From assembly GCA_037447655.1 (NCBI GenBank), contig JBBHKE010001242.1:62001-126000 (forward strand): DNA of 64,000 nucleotides, given 5' to 3'. Within the stretch, counting starts at the first letter, position 1; every line of letters starts with the position of its first letter. A program made the translations under genes and the position numbers. This document shows positions 1 through 10,879 of this stretch, piece by piece. This DNA is from Zygnema cylindricum (lineage: Eukaryota > Streptophyta > Zygnematophyceae > Zygnematales > Zygnemataceae). The notes beneath the pieces were generated by a model. It had not been told where the DNA came from and searched no databases. It saw nothing but the letters and a program-made list of their open reading frames with translations.

Positions 1-1472
1 GTTGCCAGACGTCTCCGAATGATTCGCTCCCGCACTTGGTCCTCCCCCTCCTCTGGTACAGCCTCGGGACCCTCGGGTTGCCGCGGAATGGCCGCGGGTG
101 TAGGCTCTTCTGGTGCCGGAATTTGGGGCGATTTGGGTTTTGCAAGTTGTTGTGCCTCTTCCGCCTCCTTTTCAGCCGGTTCCCACCTAGGTATCTTTCT
201 TAGCTTGAAGGACGCATATTTTCGGCAGCTCGGGCCCGCTGCACAACGTTATTTCTGGCTAGCTTGAGTGCTCGTACTTCGGGGTGACCTCTGCCCGAGC
301 AATGATGTTATGGAGGCGAACATCCCACGGGTGATAACGGCGGAGTAACCCGGGAACATCCACCCTGTACCGATAGTTATCCTCAACTACTTCCAAAAAC
401 AGTAGGACATGGGGGTTTAGTTGCACATAACCCTTGTGGTTGTTCCCGAGGTCCTTTGTTCTTATAAAATTCTAGGCCGGGTGTGACGGTACGCTGGCGA
501 GGATAAAGATAGGATCCCCAGGTTTTCTCGTACGCCACTCCTTGGGCCACTCCTTCGGATCCCAATACAGGCGCTCCGCAAAGCTGAAGGCGAGAGGCAG
601 ATGATGTGTGTCGGCAGGAAGTCGGAAGAGGTAATCGGGAATTTCCTCTCCCTCTTCGCTCTCCTCGGCCGTTCCCTTTGGCTTTCTCGAAGGAGAAACA
701 CCTCGTCTCCACTAGGGTATTGTGCTTCCGCTTTCTTTTCCGCGCTTTTGGAGGACTGCTCGTCTGCGGTACTCTCCTTGTTGGTGTCTCTCATCACCTC
801 CAGATCCGAGGCGCGCTCCTCAATTGGCGGAGGCGTTGGTTCTCGTTCTGGTTCCTCCGCCTCCAAGAGCTCATCATCCTCCTTATATTCTTAATCCCCT
901 TCCCGGGTTGGGGTGTATTCGCTGTCCTGTGAGTTTTCCGACCCCTCCCCTTCAATGGTTTCTGCCGACCCTGCCTTGCTACTGGCGGTTTCTTCTGCTT
1001 CCGGCTCCGCTTCTACCTCTCCTCTCTGGTCTGCCTCTACCATGACCTCCGCTGCCATTAATAATATTTTGGGACGGGTCACATCTCCTTGACCCACTCG
1101 TACAAGCCTCCTCCTTTTCGGTGGTGGAGAGGACGATAACGCCATAGACATTGTTGTACAAGACAATTCCGGTAATTCTAGATGTGAAGGTAAACTGACC
1201 GCGCGGAGAGAAGCAATCTCTAAGCTGTCGAGACTCGGTTGGTCGCCAAGGCGGATGGCGGCATTATCAACAAGGGTAGAGGGTTTCATTTTTGGATTCC
1301 ACGAAGCGTCGCAGCGTGCGAAGGTGTCGCAGCGTCCAACATTCATAAAAGTGCGCTGCTGCGGCAAAACCAAAGGTTCGTTGTTACCAACGTGGTGAAA
1401 CCCAATTGCGCCGTTGCGCTTTCCTCTCAGCGCAGCGGTGGTGCTGCATTCCTCTGACACCATCGTGACCAT
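1..1472 (-). pseudogene. Extra sense ORF after chromovirus pol; acidic N-terminus plus conserved HPWD domain
   Basis: This ORF begins a few bases after the chromodomain reading frame, on the same strand. It reads open from 1472 to 893, has one in-frame stop at 891-893, and continues in the same frame to about 620. The N-terminal half is rich in Glu, Asp, Ser and Pro. After frameshifts, a C-terminal part at about 600-200 reads with a block containing LLRRYHPWDVRLHNI (near 310-350). That block and its surroundings align with the C-terminal half of the gene at 25749-27246 (LLRHYHPWDPLLYTV there), including an upstream W-x-EW pattern and a downstream LKLARNN/LKKLRMTRN segment. I do not recognise the family. 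By position it would be an additional ORF of the chromovirus, but because the 3' LTR is not visible it could also be flanking sequence. Confidence 0.6.
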
Positions 1473-1478
1473 GTTGCG

Positions 1479-1730
1479 CTACGGTGGTTGTGCTGCTATA
1501 GCGCTGCGGTGCGGTAACATCTCCGCTGCGTTTCTTTGCCGCGTCCCCAATATAATTGCGATGGTTCGGACACTGCATTTCGTTCCTTTATTGCAGCGGC
1601 TGCGATTTCCCCTCCGGCGAAGCTGAGTGTCCTCACTCTGGTGAAACCGGTGCAGCAACTCTGGGGAATGTAGATCCTCCTCGTCCACCCAAGAGTCATC
1701 CTCAGCACCGTAGCCCTTCCAACGCACCAA
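1479..1730 (-). pseudogene. Chromodomain at the C-terminus of chromovirus integrase
   Basis: The reading frame starts MVRWKGYGAEDDSWVDEEDL, which is the core of a retroelement chromodomain (V-R-W-K-G-Y, then an aromatic/acidic W-x-x-E-E-L segment). Chromodomains of this kind bind histone marks and steer integration to particular chromatin. It follows the integrase C-terminal part (1767-2423) but is in another frame, so at least one frameshift separates them. The tail after the domain is Arg/Gln-rich and ends near 1479. Confidence 0.8.
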
Positions 1731-1766
1731 ATATTGGCTAGAGTTAGAATTCTGAGAGCGGCGCGA

Positions 1767-3214
1767 TTAAAGGATCTCTTCCACCTCATACTCGTCTGAG
1801 GTACCCCGAACGGGTGATAAAGGAGTATTCCGTCGTCGATTAGGAAACATCGAATCAGGGTCGCGGAATGGTTTAAGGAGTGAAACATGGAAGACATTAT
1901 GGATATGCCTGTATTTTGAAATATCCAACTTATAAGCCACTTCGCCCACACGGGAGAGAACTGTGAATGGGCGCGTGAATTTCGGTGCGAACTTCTTAGA
2001 GAGGGCACCCGACAAGGAGAGGTTTGCCATATTAAGGCAAACCATTTCCCGCACGCTAAAGATGGCGTCCCTTCGGTGAGCGTCGACCTGCAACTTTGGG
2101 CGATCCTTTGCTAACTGTAGCGCCCTGGCCACCTTTTCTAGGTTTTCTTTTAGCGTTTTGGCAAAATCTTGAGCTGCTGGCGTATGGCCGTCCGCTACCA
2201 ATAAGTTTTGGGGAAGAGTGGGCTGTCGTCCATTTAGGGAGAATGGCGTAGCATTCATAGACAAGTGCACCGTACTGTTGTACGCCACCTCAATTGCTGT
2301 TAAATGGTCCACCCAATCCGTTTGGTGCACCGAAACATAAACCCCCAACGCTTCCTCCAGAGTACGATTCACCCTTTCAGTCTGACAATCAGTTTGAGGG
2401 TGGTAAGTTGTGGACATAGCCAACTACGTACCACACAGGGCATATAGATTTCTCCAAAAGTGGCTCACGAATTTGCGATCGCGGTCGCTGACGATCCTCT
2501 TCGCGAGTCCGTGATGGGGAAATATCTCCCGAAAGAATAAGTCGCGATGTCTCATGCTGTGGCTGTGGTGGACGTTGGTAGGAAATGGGCCATTTTCGTC
2601 AAATAATCCACAACAACGAAGATTGAGTCATAGCCCTTTTTAGTTAGCGTAAGGGCTACAATGAAATCCATCGAAATCGCCTCTTAAGGAACAGATGGTA
2701 TGGGAAGGGGTTGTAATAGGCCTTCTTGCCCTGAATCCGATTTGTTCCTATTACAGGAGTCACACGTCCGGACATATTCCGCAATGTCGGGAGTCATGTT
2801 CGGCTAGTAATACGCCTTAGCGACACGCGCCATTGTTTTATCCCGCCCAAAGTGTCTGCTGATCGGCTCGTCGTGGCTCTGTTTAAGAATCGAGTGACGT
2901 AACTCCGTATTTGTCGGAACATAAAGTCTTGTTGTTTTACTCGGTCTGTACCGCCACATACCATTGGCGGTTCGAATTAGTACCTTCCGTTTGCTGAGTT
3001 CCTTCATTTTGTCATCGTCGTCATAGGCAGCCTTTATCCTCTTTAACCACTGTTCGTCCACTTGCATCGTATTGATGACTGCGCTCAGTTTCGGGTCTTG
3101 CAGTGCAGTCGCCGCTGCGGTGTTCTCTTTCACCGAGCTTACGTTTACATGTTGCAATGCTTGCGGTCGTTGCTTCTCTACTGGCGCAGCGACTCCTGGT
3201 CTTTTTGAAAGCAC
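1767..3214 (-). pseudogene. Chromovirus integrase (H2C2 zinc finger, DDE core, C-terminal part)
   Basis: At 2804-3214 the N-terminal part ends with a zinc-binding segment that contains ILKQSHDEPISRHFGRDKT and continues to CDSC at about 2760-2770. The core follows: a first Asp region reading [11 protein letters not shown] near 2580-2620, a second Asp region reading SDRDRKFVSHFW near 2460-2495, and a segment ending YHPQTDCQTERVNRTLEEAL (near 2360-2420) that holds the catalytic Glu. The C-terminal GPY/F-like part (FTRPFTVLSRVGEVAYKLDI) is at about 1900-1990. At least one stop near 2430 and frame changes near 2550-2800 interrupt it, so it is a decayed copy. It would insert element cDNA into the genome. 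Confidence 0.85.
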
Positions 3215-3238
3215 ATCCCCCAGGTTTGAATGTCCGGT

Positions 3239-4706
3239 TTATACTCGATGATCAGTTCCGGTCCAAAGGTCTGAAGAAACGTCATCCATTGCACTTGTTT
3301 CTTTGGCAACTTTGGCTGTGTTTGTACGTACTATAGGGCGTGGTGATCCATGATAATTGTGATGCGCTGAGCGTGGTGATCCGTGATAATTGTGATCTGC
3401 TTCCCCTGAACGTAACATTTCCAAACTTCTAGCGCGTTGATGATCGCAATTGTCTCCTTTTCATTGGTGGCTCAGTTAAGCTCCGCTGCCTTTAGTTTTC
3501 GACTGTCGTAGGCAATGGGTTGTAGGCCTTTTCCTTGATCTTGCATAAGGATCGCTCCAATAGCCGTATCGCTGGCGTCTGTAATTATCGTCCAAGGTAA
3601 TTCCGGGTCGGGAACAGCTAAAACAGGGGCGGTAACCAACCGCTCTTTTAGCGTGTTAAAAGCTGCCTTTTGCGCCGATTTCCACTCGTAGGGCACGTCA
3701 TTTTTAAGTAGTCCCGTGAGTGGTGCAGCGATTTTGGCGAAACCTTTGACAAAACGTCGATAGTTGGAGCATAACCCTAGAAAGCTCCGTAATTCTGTAA
3801 TGTTCATCGGTTGCGGCCACTCCTTCACTGCCCTCGTTTTGTTCGGATCCACTGTGATTCTGTCCTCGCTTACCACATGGCCCAGAAAATCAATTTTCTC
3901 CTTCAACAAGTCACATTTATTCCTCTTTGCATACAACTTATTTTCCCGAAGGGCTTGTAGGACCGTTTGTAGGTGCTTCATGTGATCCTCCAGCGTTCGG
4001 CTATACACCAAGATGTCGTCTAGAAAGACGATTACAAATGCATCCAGATATTGCCGAAAGATGGAGTTCATCAAATGCATAAAAGTCGCCAGCGCATTGG
4101 TTAACCTGAACGGCATTACCCGAAACTGGAAATGGCCATACCGAGTTCTAAACGACGTCTTTTCCACATCCTCCTCTGGAATCCTAATCTGGTGATAACC
4201 GCTCCGCAAATCTATTTTTGAGAAATATTTAGCACCTCGAAGTCGATCAAACAATTCGTCTATTCGCGGTAAAAGGTACGCATTCTTCACTGTTAACTTG
4301 TTTAGCGCTCGGTAGTCCACACACATAGGAAAACCTCCATCTTTTTTGTTCACGAAGAGAACGGGGGTTCCATACTGTGACTTGCTCGGTTCTATTGCTC
4401 TGACTTTGACCAACTCCGCGAGTTGCTTTTTGAGTTTGTCTAATTCGGTGTGTTACTCATCTTGTTCATCTGATTAGCCGGGGGTACCGCCCCGGGAACA
4501 AGTTCTATCTTGTGGTCTACTTCGCGCTTCGGAGGTAAGCCCTCCGGGAGCTTTGGGGGAAAAACATCTACGTACTCCTCGAGAAGTTTTGTCACGACTT
4601 CCGGGGCCTCTTCGGAAGTCTTTCCGGTGTCGTCACTTTCTTTTGAGTCGAAGTCAGGGTCCCTCTTCTTCCATTCCTCCGGAATCTCCTCCTTCGCCTC
4701 CTCCAT
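3239..4706 (-). pseudogene. Chromovirus reverse transcriptase and RNase H
   Basis: The segment 4440-4706 gives the linker before RT (EEYVDVFPPKLPEGLPPKR). The main RT frame, 3472-4413, has [19 protein letters not shown], the palm Asp in [13 protein letters not shown], and the catalytic box [13 protein letters not shown] (the usual YxDD with L for the variable residue). The connection ends in [20 protein letters not shown], and the RNase H start [18 protein letters not shown] follows. RNase H continues in broken frames to about 3239. A frameshift separates the 4440-4706 and 3472-4413 parts. The RT block itself is well preserved over 313 residues. Confidence 0.9.
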
Positions 4707-4865
4707 GGGCTAGACGACCGCTACACCAATAGTTTCCCCTTTTCTGAGTGCCCTCTTAAGCTGTAAAGCCGAAAGTAGGCGTCCCTCTTCCGCTCCTTTA
4801 CCAGCCGCTCCCACTTTTACCTCAAACTCTTCTTCACCCTTCGTCACTCTCATGGCCCCACTTCT

Positions 4866-5201
4866 CTAATCGATCGTCAAATTCCATTTTTGCAGCCACG
4901 GCTTCCCCAAGATTACCTCATGGTCCCCAAGAGGTAACACATGAAGAGTGTCGCACCATCGGAATTTCTCGATTCTGATGCGTAACCTCGGAGTAAGATG
5001 GGTAATAGATAAGGAACTTCCGTCTGCCAATTGTACCGGCTGATGATCCTTAAGTATCGCGAGAGGAAGTTTCAACTTTTTCACCGTCGCCTCGTTGATG
5101 AAATTTCCCGATGCTCCGGAGTCCACCATGAAGCTGGTTGCGCACACTCCGATTTGACCCCGAAATATCAAAGGGTCTCCTCCTTCACCGGCTAACCTCA
5201 T
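4866..5201 (-). pseudogene. Chromovirus aspartic protease
   Basis: The frame contains FMVDSGASGNFINEATVKKL, the D-S-G-A active-site loop of retropepsin-like proteases, near its residues 25-45. A second hydrophobic block (HVLPLGDHEVILGKPWLQKW) is typical of plant gypsy proteases just before RT. It lies between the gag zinc knuckle (5229-5570) and the RT linker (4440-4706), as expected for gag-PR-RT order. It is in a different frame from gag. The protease would cleave the gag-pol polyprotein inside the virus-like particle. Confidence 0.85.
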
Positions 5202-5228
5202 GACAGTAAGTTTCCCCTTCCGAGGATT

Positions 5229-6144
5229 TTACCGTTTTTGACATTCACGGGCCATATGGTCCGAGGAACCGCACTGGAAGCATAAGCCATTTTGCCTCCT
5301 TCGTTGGAGCTCCTCGGGGAACAAGTTGTTGGCCTTGGTCTTGATAGCTTTCTTCTTTTTCCGCAGTAGGTTGACCACCTCCTTATCATCATCAATTGCT
5401 CCAAGCTCCATGGGAGTTGGACCATCGTCTCGAAGACCCCCTCCACCACTACTCAACCCATAATGAAAAGGTTGTTGGAAGGTGAAGTCGACTGAATCGG
5501 TCCGCTCAACAAAGTGAATGATCGCTGAGAGACTAGGAGTTGTGCTTTCCCGAGCGAGCCATTGCTCCACATCCCTACGAATGGAGAATTGAGCCCCTTC
5601 ACGTAGCGATCCACAACTTCATCCTCCGTCATGGTAGGTATTTGCACCTTGCACTCCAAAAACCGTTGTGTAAACTCCAACACCGAAGTTGTTGCTTCAA
5701 CACTGCGATCTTATCTCTTGCAGCCTTAACCGTATTAACAGGCTGCCAGGCGTCACCGAGTATTTGAACGAAGAGAGCCCAAACCGTCGGTATCTCATCA
5801 TTATCCACCAATGACCTCAACCATGCACCCGCTGCCCCCTTAAGAAGACCACCCGCGTAGTGAATCTTCTCACGGTCCGACAGGCTAGGAAAATTCTCAA
5901 GATAAGTCGCAACAAAGAATAGCCACGTGTCTAGGTTCTTGTGTCTTGCAAGGTCGAAATCATCGAGAAGTCGTAATTTCGGTCTCCTATAGTCCCTCTC
6001 CATGCCTCCATGAGGTCGCTCACCAAGACGAGATTCCAAAGTTGCGACGGTGTTGCTCAGCTGCGTGTTCTGTAATCTAACGTTTTCTAACTCCCTCAAA
6101 ACTTGCGCTAACATTTCCGTAGTGGACACGCTTTGTTCACCCAT
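5229..6144 (-). pseudogene. Chromovirus gag (capsid plus CCHC zinc knuckle)
   Basis: The start at 6144 (MGEQSVSTTEMLAQVLRE) lies about 22 bases downstream of the primer binding site, as expected for gag. A coiled-coil-like N-terminus is followed by a retrotransposon gag domain (LDTWLFFVATYLENF, then AGGLLKGAAGAWLRSLV, residues about 65-115). The protein is split by frameshifts near 5690 and 5560 into the pieces 5629-6144, 5453-5683 and 5229-5570. The last piece ends with the zinc knuckle CFQCGSSDHMARECQKR (CX2CX4HX4C), which would bind element RNA. Confidence 0.85.
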
Positions 6145-6165
6145 GCTGTCGAGTCACGGGGAAAA

Positions 6166-6177
6166 GCTCCGATACCA
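6166..6177 (-). promoter_or_regulatory. Primer binding site for initiator tRNA-Met (chromovirus)
   Basis: On the minus strand this reads TGGTATCGGAGC, one mismatch from TGGTATCAGAGC, the complement of the 3' end of plant initiator tRNA-Met. It begins one base after the LTR end, so it primes minus-strand DNA synthesis. Confidence 0.85.
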
Positions 6178-6178
6178 G

Positions 6179-6696
6179 TGTAAAAGGACAAGAAATATAA
6201 GCACCACAATCTACCACGATGCAAAGCGGAAAGTTCTAAGGATCTTCCCGTAGCAACAGCAGGCGCACACAACAGTTAATTCTCAAGGTTGCACTTTATT
6301 ACTCAAAAGAGGATTACAATATTCACCGCTCACTGCGAAGGTCTACTCAAAGAGTTTACTATCCACTAGGCCTATCTGACTATTTAAACTAGCTAGTTGC
6401 TAGTCAACCTAGTACTGTACAACTGTACATGTGGACTTTCACAGTCAACCGAGACAATTCCCCAAAATATCTTCTAGAACAATACCGTTCTATCTACATT
6501 CTGCGGCGTTGCTATACTGCTAAGCTGCGTTGCGCTGCTGCGCTGCTATGCTGCTACGCCACTAAGTAGCTATGATGCTAAGCTGCTATACTGCTATGTT
6601 GCGCTGATCTGGAATCGCAGCTGCGCTGCTCTGACATCGCAACCATAGCAGCCTAGTTGCTAACTACTAAGTACCCAACTTTGTAACCGTGTTACA
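6179..6696 (-). repeat. 5' LTR of the chromovirus (518 bp)
   Basis: On the minus strand it starts TGTAACACGG (at 6696) and ends CCTTTTACA (at 6179), giving TGT...ACA termini. One base separates it from the primer binding site. The outer half (6500-6660) is full of GCTGC/GCTATG words, resembling a tract in the copia-2 LTR. The right boundary is inferred from the terminal inverted bases and from copia coding sequence resuming at 6697; there is no second LTR in the window to confirm it. Confidence 0.75.
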
Positions 6697-6765
6697 CCTT
6701 TTAATGGTGTTATCTGGGTTCAGTTCACCTTGAATACCCATTCGCTGCTGATTGCTTATGTGCCC
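6697..6765 (-). pseudogene. Copia reverse transcriptase remnant
   Basis: Directly outside the chromovirus LTR the minus strand encodes EWVFKV and, after a one-base deletion, LNPDNTIKR. This is the copia RT motif (C-K-W-V-F-K-x-K-x-N-P-D-N-x-I-E-R) that is also seen in copia-1 (near 15690-15730) and copia-2 (near 47890-47930). The chromovirus inserted right after this motif. The upstream part of the same RT is at 7850-8277. Confidence 0.75.
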
Positions 6766-6963
6766 GGAGGAAGATGTTGAAATTTATGTATTTTTCAGGT
6801 CTGTATTGGAAAAATAAATAGAATATTGAAAAAAGGTAATTAATAGTTCACTTCTATATTTTAGTTAGAATGTAAAGAGAGAGAAAGAGAGGACCAAAGG
6901 CAGGCCATGGCTGCTGTGTAATTTAGAAGGAGGAGAATGAATTAGAAGGTATTTTAGCAAAAT

Positions 6964-7035
6964 AGTGCCTCTAGCCGGATTTCAACCGGGGTCTGCAGAA
7001 TACTATATAGACCTACGCCTTATCCATTAAGGCAA
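6964..7035 (-). ncRNA. tRNA-like sequence (pseudo-tRNA or SINE head)
   Basis: The minus strand reads GCCTTAATGGATAAGGC, a D-arm with an A-box. It then has GGTCT/AGACC arms around a 14-nt loop and a T-arm-like CCGGTTGAAATCCGG (B-box with GA for CG). The D-arm resembles plant tRNA-Arg from memory. The acceptor ends do not pair and the anticodon loop is too long, so it is not a working tRNA. It may be a tRNA-derived SINE or a fossil tRNA. It lies in the 1.1-kb stretch that separates the two copia RT fragments. Confidence 0.35.
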
Positions 7036-7849
7036 TACCGAAACGATAAACATGAAATGTTTCATGCATATATATCTATTGATCTAGGGACTAATTCGCA
7101 ACAGACAAACAAAAACGTGCATTTATCAATTCATACATGGAAGCGAATCGAAGCCGTATAAATACAACTCATTCAACAGCCACCATTACAGCCGCCACCC
7201 ACAATGAGATTTCGGCGGCCTTTGGGGATAGCCTCACGTGGTGCCACGTGGCGCCACATTATTTGATATCGGAGAGATGGGAGGAGGAACCATGGCTCCC
7301 AATTTGGCAGATGTCACCTTGTAGACCATGTCGTACAATGGCCGTACAATAAGTACATCGCCCATTGTATGTTTTTGTACTATATAGTCTTCCTATTGGA
7401 ATAGGGTGTTGTAGTAGGTAGTCGTGAGTAGGTAGACCAAGACTTATTGATATTTAGGTACCTCTCCCTAAGAGAGCTTGTAACTATAAAGGTCATCTTT
7501 GACCAGTCATAACTTAATGCTCAAAGGAGCAAATTCAATGATTCTATTTGATGCGGACACAAGGGAGTCTAGCCTACATAGGGGTGTAGTCGGTCAGAGC
7601 TTTTGTCTGCCACGGTGGCTGCAGTTCTAAGGGAAAGTCAAAGTGGGTGAATGTGTCCAAAACTCATATTCTAACTTTGCATTCTGTGGTGGAACTGAGC
7701 ACACACAAAGTCTTATTTCACAGGGGTGAAGCTATAATGGGGTTTTGATTGTCAAGGGGTCAATCATTTGGGTTTATATCAAGTTGGAGTCGGCACTATT
7801 TAGATTAGCTTCTTTTGGATCTGCAATTTATGTGTGGCAATGGAGCCCA
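7036..7849. other. Non-coding insertion between copia fragments
   Basis: No convincing gene. The sequence separates two parts of one copia RT and so was probably inserted into it. It includes the tRNA-like sequence at its left side and a GT/AC-rich part at 7210-7450. I see no clear terminal repeats. Confidence 0.4.
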
Positions 7850-8277
7850 TAGAATTTCAGAAGATCCACCAGCTCCCATGTATTTGCCTCTATAATAGAC
7901 TTCATTTTGTTTTTTGCCTCGATCTGGTGATTTCACTCAGATGATGAAAAAGCCTATTGAATTGATATAGGCTCCTGTGTTGCTGCAGAAAAAGCAAAGT
8001 GAGAACTTGTTTGCAGACGACTGGTAGATCTCCTTCCCTCGGAAATAATGAGAGTGATATTTTCGGCATCCTTTGATTTTACTGCCTTGTTTGAACCGTG
8101 ACCTGAGGTTGTACTGACTCTGCAACAGTTTCTTCCGGTTGAGTAAGAACTTGTTGTGAAGCATCCTGTGAAGGCACCAAGGGAACCGACAAAAGTGATG
8201 TCCCACTTGTTTGTGGAAAGTAAACTCGTTGTGTATGGTGTAAAATAACATATTCCAGAAGCCACCCAAACTATCAT
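7850..8277 (-). pseudogene. Copia pol linker and RT N-terminus remnant
   Basis: The minus strand (7954-8277) encodes a Ser/Thr-rich linker ending EGRRSTSRLQTSSHFAFSAA, then past two stops AFSSSE and KNKMKSIIEANTWELVD at about 7855-7925. Copia-2 has the same order (GGRRQSSRLR ... [17 protein letters not shown]) and copia-1 has MASIMAADTWELVDCPP. The reading stops at WELVD, and the next expected block (CKWVFKVKLNPDN) is found 1.1 kb away at 6697-6765. This is therefore one copia copy split by an insertion and then by the chromovirus. Confidence 0.7.
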
Positions 8278-8311
8278 GCAAAAAGCTAAGCGAAGCTAGG
8301 CCAATGAACAA

Positions 8312-9737
8312 TCATTTGAAATGCATCCTCCATTTAACATACATGCATACACAGATGCAATCATTCATCCGCACACAAGCGGAGCTATCATCCGTACATA
8401 GACGAAGAAAGCATGCATACAGAGATGCATGAATACCATTTAGGGTTACATGAAAAATCACAAGAAACCCTAGGACAAATGCATAAATAATACATATCAA
8501 AGAAATATAAAATTAACACATATAAATAATAATAATTGAATGCATCACATATAAAAAAAGTATAATCAGATGATAAATGTATCATTTAAATGCATGACCT
8601 AATCGGCAACCCTAAAAGTCTACATCTTTGGTCCCTACTTTTCATGCTAAGTATTGATTATTCATTCCTAACAAAGCTCATTCCTATATATACACTTGTG
8701 AGCTGTCAACGAATCGCTACATGTCAAAATAACCAACGTAATTTCCACTAAGTAGTATTAAACCATGAGAACCTATTACGACAAATAATCCTAATTGTAA
8801 TGTACACTTGAGAGTCGACCAATCATAAGAAGAAGATATGAGTGTCATCGACAACTTTAGCTATATGGGAAATTCCGGAAATCTCTTTAAACCCCTCAAT
8901 TTTTTTTTCCATAACCCACCTGTGAGGTCGTTAAATATATGTAGTTTGAAGCGGGCCAGCTAATACCGAGCAAATATCTTCAGTATAATTAACTATGGTG
9001 GATATACCGATAAAAAACATTTCGGATAACGCAGTGAGAGGGGTGTTATGCGCTAACCGGTGTAGCAGAACAACACAAGCCTTATTCAAGTGGATATCAA
9101 CTCGATAGCAAATATGTCGTTTTTGAACCTATGGCCCCACAACCAAAATAAACTTTTCAAAAGTGGATAGGGTCATACGAATCAACCGGTGGGTGTTATA
9201 TGGTTCCCTGGCCATTTCTAAGTTTATTATTTGGGCACAAGTTTGGATCCTGTTAAATCCACTTTAGAAAAGTTCAATTCCAGACTGCTAGATAACAATA
9301 TTGAACGTGATTTGGGTTCGATGGAGTGGGTGCTACAGTAATGAAACAAAAGGTAAATATACACCATTCATTATTGAAATTGAAATCCCTTTATTGTTCA
9401 TAATTAATTTTTCAATTGCTTAAAAACTTGTCGGCCCGCACACAAGTCCCCACCTTTTCTCCCTCTCTTTTAATGGAAACTTTACTCATTTAACATTTAC
9501 GTTTTAAATATCAAAAAATGCATCTATTAAAATGAAATGCTGCTTACAATCAAAAGATAAATCTCAGTATATCGATGGACGACAGAATGCTTCCAATCAA
9601 TTGGTTGCCATGTAAAACTCTTTGACATCCTCACCCCCCATAACTCTTATGTACTTCATACTTTATACGCATTATAATTTCACAATAAACAAATGACCGT
9701 AGAGTGATATGGACCCAATAATCTCCCCCCAAGCTCT
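8312..9737. other. AT-rich intergenic stretch
   Basis: No gene or recognisable element. Short ORFs here have no family features. Short words such as GCATGCATACA and CATTCATC recur at 8340-8430 without a regular period. Confidence 0.5.
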
Positions 9738-10699
9738 TTAGCATGCAGAAGAGCTAGACAAGACAACCAGGAGCATGGGAGAGCCATGACGGTAGCAATG
9801 GTCAGCCAGGTTGAAAGTGAATGGAAGAGCGAGGCACTCTATATGGAACCTTTGATCACCACCTGTCCACGTATACACCCTTTGCAAACTGAACATCCCG
9901 TTAGTATCGATGTCCACCACAAAGAGAATGTGTGGAGAAACATTAATGTCGAAAGTATCCAAAAGATGACGCTAATCGAAGAGAAAACCCAACTTATTGA
10001 AAATATCCAGCATTGATAGGCTCTCTTGGAAGGCCTTTCCTGCAAAAAGGTATATGAAAATTTAATCCCTAATGCCAGTACCAGAGAATGCCGGAAGAGC
10101 TGAAGCCAAATGTGCTATAGTGGGCAACAGTTTGCAGGAAGAGATAAGATGAATACAAATTTTGCGTCCAGGAAAGTTAGAGGGGCCCTAACAGAAGGTT
10201 TGATCGTGCATATCTACTCCTCCACCTATTCGAAAGATAACATCTTGTCTAACTAAGCATTCTAAGTCGTTACATTTTATGACCAATCCTAGAACAAAAA
10301 CTTCCACAGACTCGTTCTCATTTCTGTTTTGGAATCGAAAAACGAGCTGGTCCTTGGTGATTCCAAAAACTGGCTTCGTGGTAGTGGCTGAAGTAAGAAG
10401 CCGTCTACCTGTGGCTTGAATACTGTTTGTGGTCACCCCAAGATTGAGTGCAAATCCAGATCTAAAGATCACCTGTTTGGCTTCAGTGTCCATGAGAAAG
10501 AGAGAAGGGCAACACCATTGACAGAAAATGACTTCTTAGAGTTGTCTAGGAAACTAATATAAGGGTTTACGTTATGGATTTCATCCACGGTAACCGACTC
10601 AACCACGGAAAAACTACGGTTCAGTTGCAATGCCCTGAAAGCGGTGGCTGCAGCAACTTCGTTAACTAGAGGAGAGGCTTTGGGGACATCTTTAATCAT
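9738..10699 (-). other. Unrecognised overlapping minus-strand ORFs
   Basis: Three minus-strand ORFs (10469-10699, 10188-10493 and 9738-9962) are open for 74-101 codons with ordinary composition. The first two overlap in different frames, as in a frameshifted gene. Residue patterns such as TTTKPVFGITKDQLVFRFQN do not match a family I know. The stretch may be a decayed exon or transposon fragment. I assign no function. Confidence 0.25.
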
Positions 10700-10879
10700 G
10701 GCAAAAATGATTCTTAACCATTATTTTACTCGATGCGCCTCAGGTATGGTACTAACAAGAATGGTTAGCACCACAGCCACAATGGAGGAAGTTGTTTGTG
10801 GTAGAGGGGAGAGAGATTCTTTGTCAAACAAAAGTGGAATTCGGGAATTGTGTAATTTTCTTTCTTGATTGTGATCAAG

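Larger units (their letters stand above)
1..6696 (-). mobile_element. Ty3/gypsy chromovirus, 3' end beyond window
   Basis: Reading on the minus strand from right to left there are a 518-bp 5' LTR, a primer binding site, gag with a zinc knuckle, aspartic protease, reverse transcriptase/RNase H, integrase with H2C2 zinc finger, and a chromodomain. This order (integrase after RT, chromodomain last) is that of chromoviruses within Ty3/gypsy. No second copy of the LTR is found between the chromodomain and position 1, so the 3' LTR either lies left of the window or is lost. Several frameshifts and stops break the polyprotein, so this copy is not autonomous. It sits inside older copia sequence (6697-8277). 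Confidence 0.9.
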
